DNA of 64,000 bases. It comes from JACCUZ01 sp038246575. GTDB taxonomy: Bacteria > Actinomycetota > Actinomycetes > JACCUZ01. The DNA is taken from assembly GCA_038246575.1 (NCBI GenBank), contig JBBRVU010000002.1, forward strand, positions 1-64,000, in the 5' to 3' direction. Under the pieces are notes generated by a model, which made no database searches, was not told the DNA's origin, and saw only the letters and a list, made by a program, of their open reading frames with translations. Positions 58,865 through 64,000 of this stretch are shown one piece after another (the first letter of the stretch is position 1; each line of letters opens with the position of its first letter). The translations under genes were made by a program, and so were the position numbers.

Positions 58865-60874
58865 GTGGAGAAGCTTCGTATGACGTCGCCCGACCTGACA
58901 GCGGCAAACATCGACAAGATCGCCGAACTGTTCCCCAGTGTGATCACCGAGACCATCGAGAGCGAGGGCGACGAGAGAGTCTTCAAGCGCGGGATCGACT
59001 TTGACCTGCTGCGCCAGGAACTCGCCGACTACGTCGTCGATGGTCCGCAGGAGCGCTACCAACTCGACTGGCCGGGCAAGCGAGCAGCTGCTTTCGCCGC
59101 CAACGCGCCGATCGCCAAGACACTGCGGCCCGTTCGCGAGGAGTCAGTCGACTTCGACACCACCGCGAATCTGTTCATCGAAGGCGACAACCTCGAAGCG
59201 CTTAAGCTCCTGCAGGAGTCTTACCTTGGCAAGGTCAAGCTGATCTACATCGACCCGCCGTACAACACGGGTAACGACTTCGTGTACGCCGATAGCTTCG
59301 CGACTACGAAGGACGACGAGCTCCGGCGCTCGGGGCAGGTCAGCGAAGACGGCGTGCCCCTAGTCTCAAACACTAGTGCGAACGGACGATTCCACTCGGA
59401 CTGGCTCAGCATGATGTTTCCACGCCTCAAACTTGCGCGGAACCTGCTGACCGACGACGGCGTGCTGGTCGTCTCCATCGACGAGAACGAGCACGCCAAC
59501 CTCGTGAACCTCGGCACCGAGGTGCTGGGCACCGACGCTTACGTCGGGGAGATCGTACTTAAGAACAGCAGCAAGAACGACCAGAGCTACATCTCGATGC
59601 AGCATGAGTACATCGTCTTCTTCGTCAAGAACAAGACTGCCAATTCTGGCGACTGGACCGAGCGCAAGGAAGGCCTGGAACAGATTTACGCCGCCTTCGA
59701 CGGCTTCAAGAAGGAGTTCGTGGAGGACTGGTCGGCCATTAACAAGGCGGCCAAGGATTGGTTCAAGCAGTTCCCTGCTAGCGACCCCATCTCAGCGAGC
59801 AAGCACTACACCTGGATGGACGAGCGCGGCGTGTATTTCCCTGACAACATCGCCGGCCCGAACGACGGCCAGTACGTCTACGACGTTCTTCACCCGGTGA
59901 CTGAGAAGACCTGCAAGGCGCCATCGACCGGCTGGCGGTACCCGGAGTCCTCGATGCAGCAACGGATGACGGAGGGGCGCGTCCACTTTGGAGCCGACCA
60001 CACGACTGTCCCTAACAACAAGACCTACTTGGCGAGCACCGAGACGCAGAGCCTTACAAGCATTCGGTACGTCGATGGTCGTGCCGCCTCTAAGCGGCTT
60101 GCGACGCTCTTTGGAGAGAAGATCTTCACCAACCCCAAGGACGAACTGCTCCTGCGGGACATCTACAAGGCAGTCGGCGTGTCCGGAGGGGACATCGTCC
60201 TAGACATGTTCTCCGGGTCGGGGTCGGCGCTTCAGGCGGTGTGGGAGCTCAATCTCGCCACTGGGGGCGAAGCCCACTTCATTGGCATTCAGGTGGCGGA
60301 GGATCTGAATGCCTCGCTAAAGACGGCCAAGGGCGCTGCCAGGCAGATCACCACGAACGCGATCAAGTACCTCACCTCCCTGGGCAAGCCACTTACGGTC
60401 GCTGAGATCGGGAAGCAGCGCCTTCGGCTTGCAGGGGACAAGCTCCGCGACAAGGCTGCCATGCTCGATGTCGGGTTCAGGGCACTGACGGTCGACACGA
60501 CCAACATGGCGGACGTCTTCCGCACTCCCGACCAGACCGACCAACAGGCACTCACAGGCCTGGAGGACAGCGTCAAGCCGGGAAGGTCGGCCGAGGATCT
60601 GGTGTTTCAGGTACTGCTCGACTGGGGCCTTGGCCTCGCGATGCCACTGAGTGCGGAGGCACTCGGAGGCCATGAGATCTTGGTCGTCGAGGACGACGCG
60701 CTCATCGCCTGCTTCGACACGGAGGTGAGCCCGGAACTGGTTCGAGCAATCGCAAAGCGTGAGCCGCTTCGCGCCGTGTTCCGGGACTCCGCCTTCGCAT
60801 CGGATGACGCCCGTATCAACGCGGAACAAGTCTTCCGCGAGATCTCCTCCGCGACTGACGTGAAGGCGATCTGA
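58865..60874 (+). CDS. mod: Type III DNA adenine methyltransferase (Mod)
   Basis: The 669-residue enzyme has motif IV DPPYNTGND (130-138) before motif I LDMFSGSGSALQAV (near 445), the beta-class order of type III Mod subunits. FIEGDNLEALKLLQESYLGK comes just before motif IV. The central variable region (about 200-420) is the target-recognition part; a specificity cannot be read. GTG at 58865 gives the family-typical VEKLRMTSPDLT; ATG at 58880 is an alternative. It methylates N6-adenine to protect host DNA and guides Res. Confidence 0.93.
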   Translation: MEKLRMTSPDLTAANIDKIAELFPSVITETIESEGDERVFKRGIDFDLLRQELADYVVDGPQERYQLDWPGKRAAAFAANAPIAKTLRPVREESVDFDTTANLFIEGDNLEALKLLQESYLGKVKLIYIDPPYNTGNDFVYADSFATTKDDELRRSGQVSEDGVPLVSNTSANGRFHSDWLSMMFPRLKLARNLLTDDGVLVVSIDENEHANLVNLGTEVLGTDAYVGEIVLKNSSKNDQSYISMQHEYIVFFVKNKTANSGDWTERKEGLEQIYAAFDGFKKEFVEDWSAINKAAKDWFKQFPASDPISASKHYTWMDERGVYFPDNIAGPNDGQYVYDVLHPVTEKTCKAPSTGWRYPESSMQQRMTEGRVHFGADHTTVPNNKTYLASTETQSLTSIRYVDGRAASKRLATLFGEKIFTNPKDELLLRDIYKAVGVSGGDIVLDMFSGSGSALQAVWELNLATGGEAHFIGIQVAEDLNASLKTAKGAARQITTNAIKYLTSLGKPLTVAEIGKQRLRLAGDKLRDKAAMLDVGFRALTVDTTNMADVFRTPDQTDQQALTGLEDSVKPGRSAEDLVFQVLLDWGLGLAMPLSAEALGGHEILVVEDDALIACFDTEVSPELVRAIAKREPLRAVFRDSAFASDDARINAEQVFREISSATDVKAI

Positions 60875-60879
60875 CCCGG

Positions 60880-63800
60880 ATGAAACTCCAGTTCAAGGTT
60901 CAGTCCTATCAGACCGATGCCGTCGATGCCGTCGTCAATGTCTTTGCGGGCCAGCCGAAGCATGACGGGGACTCGTACCGGATCGACCCCGGCAAGCAGA
61001 AGCCGACTGCTGCGCCCGCACTGTTCGAGACGACCTTGCCTCCGGACTCGGGTCTGAGGAACGCCGAGCTCGCCCTCAGCCCGAAGCAGCTTCTCGAGAA
61101 CCTCCATGACGTGCAACGTTCCCGGAACTTGCCTCTCTCGGCTGCGATGAAGGACAGCAAGGCGGCTCTCGGTGCCCCAAACCTTGATGTCGAGATGGAG
61201 ACCGGTACCGGCAAGACCTACGTCTACATCAAGACGATCATGGAACTGCACAAACGGTACGGCTGGTCAAAGTTCATCATCGTTGTCCCCTCGGTGGCCA
61301 TCCGCGAGGGTGTGAAGAAGTCCTTCGACGTGACGGCCGAGCATTTCCAGCAGGCCTACGGAACCAAGCCTCGCTCCTTCATATACAACTCGTCGCAGCT
61401 CCACGAGCTGGAGCGATTCAGTTCTGATGCCGGCGTGCAGGTGATGGTCATCAACATCCAAGCCTTCAACGCGACCGGTAAAGACCAAAGGCGGATCTAC
61501 GACGAGCTGGATGACTTCCAGTCCCGCAAGCCGATCGACGTCATCAAGGCCAATCGCCCCATCGTCATCATTGACGAGCCGCAGAAGATCGGGGCCGACA
61601 AGTCGCTCACGGCGCTCGCTGAGTTCAACGCGCTCATGGTCCTGCGCTACTCCGCCACCCACAAGGTCGAGCACACCAAGGTGCATCGCCTTGACGCCCT
61701 TGACGCCTACAACCAGAAGCTCGTCAAGAAGATCGCGGTCCGCGGCATCACGGTGAGGGGGCTTTCCGGTTCGACGGCCTACCTCTACCTCGACGCGATC
61801 GAAGTGCGAAAGGGCCAGCCCCCGGCTGCTCGCGTTGAGCTAGAAGTGCAGACCAAAGGCGGACCGATCAGGCGCCAGGTCAAGCGCGTCACCAAGGGGA
61901 GCCGGCTCCACGATCTCGCAGGAGGAATCGAGGCCTATAAGGACCTCGTGGTCACTGATGTCAGCGCTATCGATGACACCGTCACGCTCAGCAACGGTGA
62001 TGTCATTGTTGCGGGCCAGCTTGCAGACCGCGATGTCACGGAGGAGACGAAGCGGCGCATCCAGATTCGGGAGGTGATTCGAGCCCACCTGGACAAGGAG
62101 CGCGAACTCTTCGCCCAGGGCGTCAAGGTGCTCTCGCTGTTCTTCATCGACGAGGTCGCCAAGTACCGCGACTACACCCGCGAAGACACCCTCGGCGACT
62201 ACGCCCGCGTCTTCGAGGAGGAGTACGCAGCGATCGTCGAGGAGATCTTTGGTGAGCTGGAACTGGATGCCGCAACCACGGCCTACCAGGAGTACCTCCG
62301 TCGCGACGATGTCCGCGCCGTGCATCAGGGCTACTTCTCGATCGACAAGAAGACCAAACATCAGGTCGATCCGTTGGTCTCCAGCCGCGGCGAAGAAGCG
62401 GGGCAGTCAACAGATGTCTATGCCTATGACCTGATCCTGAAGGAAAAGGAACGCTTGTTATCGTTCACCGAGCCAGTGCGCTTTCTCTTCTCCCACTCGG
62501 CGCTGCGCGAGGGCTGGGACAACCCCAATGTGTTCGTCATGGGCATACTCAAGAAGAGCGACAACACTGTCTCGCGGCGCCAGGAGATCGGCCGAGGACT
62601 CCGTCTGGCAGTCGACCAACATGGTGAGCGGATGGACAATCCCGTCACTGTCCACGACATCAATGAGCTCACTGTGGTCACTGACGAGTCCTACACCGAC
62701 TTTGTCGACGGCCTACAGAAGGAGATCGCGGCCTCGCTTGCGGCACGCCCACGCAAGGCGAGCGTCAAGTTTTTCACCGGGAAGGCGATTCGCACCGAGT
62801 CCGGCGAGAGCCTCGTCGAGGAGGCCCTAGCCCAGGCTCTGTACAAGTACCTGATCAAGAACGACTACCTCAACGACGATGACACGGTCTCCGACGCCTA
62901 TAAGGAGGCCAAGGAGTCCGGGACGCTCGCCGAGCCGAGCTCAGAGGTGCTCAAGCCGGTCATCGATTTCGTCTGGCCCTTGGTCGACGCGCTCTACATC
63001 GACGTGCCGCTCCCGACGGACGACCGCAAGCCGAAGAAGATCCCGCTCAACGAGGCGAACTTCGCCAAGAAGGAGTGGCAAGCCCTGTGGGGAGGGATCA
63101 ACCACAAAGCGATTTATCAGGTCGAGTTCGACTCGGCGGAACTGGTGTCGAAGTGCGTACGTGCGCTCGACGCTCACCTCAACGTCGCGGCCATGCAATA
63201 CGTCGTTCAGTCCGGTCAGCAGCGCGACTCGCTAGAAGCAGACGACCTCGCCAACGGCACGGGCTTCGACGTCGCCAGCACGTCGACGCATACCGAGGCG
63301 ACCTCGGCAGGGTCGCAGGTCAAGTACGACCTGCTGGGCGAGATCACCGAGAAGACTCAGCTCACGCGCCGCACCGCGGCTGCGATCCTCACTGGAGTGA
63401 CTCCGGCGACTTTCGCGAAGTTCACGCAGAACCCCGAGCAGTTCATTACCGAGGCGGCCCGGCTCATCAACGAGCAGAAGGCCACCGTGATCGTCGAGCA
63501 CCTGGCCTACGACGCACTCGAAGACCGCTTCGAGACGGCGATCTTCACGGAGAACCAAACCAAGCAAGACCTCACTCAAGCTGGAAACAAGCTCACCAAG
63601 CACATCTACGACTACGTCGTCACGGACTCCAAGATCGAGCGGGCGTTTGTCACCGAGCTGGACACGAGCAAGGAGGTCTCCGTCTACGCGAAACTGCCGC
63701 GGGGGTTCTTCATCCCCACGCCAGTGGGCAACTACAACCCGGACTGGGCCATTGCCTTCACCGAGGGCAGCGTCAAGCACGTCTACTTCGTCGCCGAGAC

Positions 63801-63960
63801 CAAGGGGTCGTTGTCGACGCTCCAGCTCAAGGGCGTCGAGGACGCCAAGATCGAGTGCGCCCGCAGATTCTTCGCCTCGCTGAACGAGAAGAACGGCCAG
63901 GGCGCCAAGTACGGCGTCGTCACCAACTACACCGAGTTGATGCAGTTGGTCATGACCTAA
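60880..63960 (+). CDS. res: Type III restriction endonuclease (Res)
   Basis: The 1026-residue protein has Walker A EMETGTGKTYVYIKT (about 105-119), motif II IVIIDEPQKI, LRYSATHK, LREGWDNPNVF and QEIGRGLRLA of the SF2 motor. A C-terminal PD-(D/E)XK nuclease has NPDWAIAF and YFVAETKG. It starts 5 bp after mod. With Mod it makes the ATP-dependent type III complex that cuts DNA between two unmethylated head-to-head sites. It appears complete, ending 40 bp before the window edge. Confidence 0.94.
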   Translation: MKLQFKVQSYQTDAVDAVVNVFAGQPKHDGDSYRIDPGKQKPTAAPALFETTLPPDSGLRNAELALSPKQLLENLHDVQRSRNLPLSAAMKDSKAALGAPNLDVEMETGTGKTYVYIKTIMELHKRYGWSKFIIVVPSVAIREGVKKSFDVTAEHFQQAYGTKPRSFIYNSSQLHELERFSSDAGVQVMVINIQAFNATGKDQRRIYDELDDFQSRKPIDVIKANRPIVIIDEPQKIGADKSLTALAEFNALMVLRYSATHKVEHTKVHRLDALDAYNQKLVKKIAVRGITVRGLSGSTAYLYLDAIEVRKGQPPAARVELEVQTKGGPIRRQVKRVTKGSRLHDLAGGIEAYKDLVVTDVSAIDDTVTLSNGDVIVAGQLADRDVTEETKRRIQIREVIRAHLDKERELFAQGVKVLSLFFIDEVAKYRDYTREDTLGDYARVFEEEYAAIVEEIFGELELDAATTAYQEYLRRDDVRAVHQGYFSIDKKTKHQVDPLVSSRGEEAGQSTDVYAYDLILKEKERLLSFTEPVRFLFSHSALREGWDNPNVFVMGILKKSDNTVSRRQEIGRGLRLAVDQHGERMDNPVTVHDINELTVVTDESYTDFVDGLQKEIAASLAARPRKASVKFFTGKAIRTESGESLVEEALAQALYKYLIKNDYLNDDDTVSDAYKEAKESGTLAEPSSEVLKPVIDFVWPLVDALYIDVPLPTDDRKPKKIPLNEANFAKKEWQALWGGINHKAIYQVEFDSAELVSKCVRALDAHLNVAAMQYVVQSGQQRDSLEADDLANGTGFDVASTSTHTEATSAGSQVKYDLLGEITEKTQLTRRTAAAILTGVTPATFAKFTQNPEQFITEAARLINEQKATVIVEHLAYDALEDRFETAIFTENQTKQDLTQAGNKLTKHIYDYVVTDSKIERAFVTELDTSKEVSVYAKLPRGFFIPTPVGNYNPDWAIAFTEGSVKHVYFVAETKGSLSTLQLKGVEDAKIECARRFFASLNEKNGQGAKYGVVTNYTELMQLVMT

Positions 63961-64000
63961 GCCAATAGCCTATCCACCGGACACATATGGCAGCTCCCGC
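63961..64000. other. Right edge after res
   Basis: Forty bases after the res stop; nothing recognisable. Confidence 0.3.

Overview
The window is high-GC DNA with GTG-rich starts, GTGA/ATGA gene overlaps, excalibur and BTAD proteins and actinobacterial-type conjugation genes. It comes from an actinomycete (Actinomycetota); the genus cannot be fixed from the sequence. No tRNA, rRNA, CRISPR array, transposase, integrase or relaxase was recognised.

Layout. (1) 1-441: start of an FHA-domain gene running off the left edge. (2) 515-14461: a carbohydrate-catabolic island. It has an ABC sugar importer, two GH4 glycosidases, an amidohydrolase-type lactonase, an SMP-30 lactonase, two dehydrogenases, an FAH-family hydrolase, RidA, a D-serine/D-threonine-type PLP enzyme, and DeoR and IclR regulators. 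It is bounded by a 16-bp near-identical direct repeat (484-499 and 14475-14490). (3) 14611-22083: remnants of a CpaF/TadA gene and of the FHA gene start, surrounding an ECF sigma/anti-sigma/ABC-2 transporter operon and a MarR/ABC-2 pair. A third copy of the 16-bp core lies at 21534-21549. (4) 22235-28887: an accessory block. It holds an orphan gene under palindromic control; an HTH-protein kinase, a 12-codon ORF, an SF2 helicase and a small Cys/His protein in one coupled operon; a sigma-70-like factor with a small basic protein; and an unrecognised 238-residue protein. The same unusual promoter-like motif precedes the sigma-like gene and the 238-residue gene. (5) 29836-53226: a Tad-type pilus module (SAF/CpaB, TadZ, TadA, TadB, TadC, Flp, two TadE, TadG, LysM-BTAD) joined to an actinobacterial type IV secretion/conjugation module (lytic transglycosylase, VirB2-like, TrbL-like, SCO6880-like, VirB4-like, DnaB-N, VirD4-like), with secreted nuclease/excalibur proteins between. 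(6) 53227-54697: a gene-poor junction with a frame-broken Regnase-like ribonuclease remnant. (7) 54698-63960: a leaderless operon of HTH, PLD/SNF2 helicase, DUF4391 protein, Mod and Res, that is a type III restriction-modification system with accessory genes. Its base composition is visibly less GC-rich than the backbone.

The island genes fit uptake of a glycoside, hydrolysis by NAD/metal-dependent GH4 enzymes, and non-phosphorylative oxidation of the sugar through lactone and diketo-acid steps. Regions 4-7 read as a mobile or formerly mobile block in which pilus and DNA-transfer genes sit next to two candidate or known anti-phage modules. The least explained parts are the kinase-helicase operon and the adjacent sigma-like factor with its twin candidate promoters.
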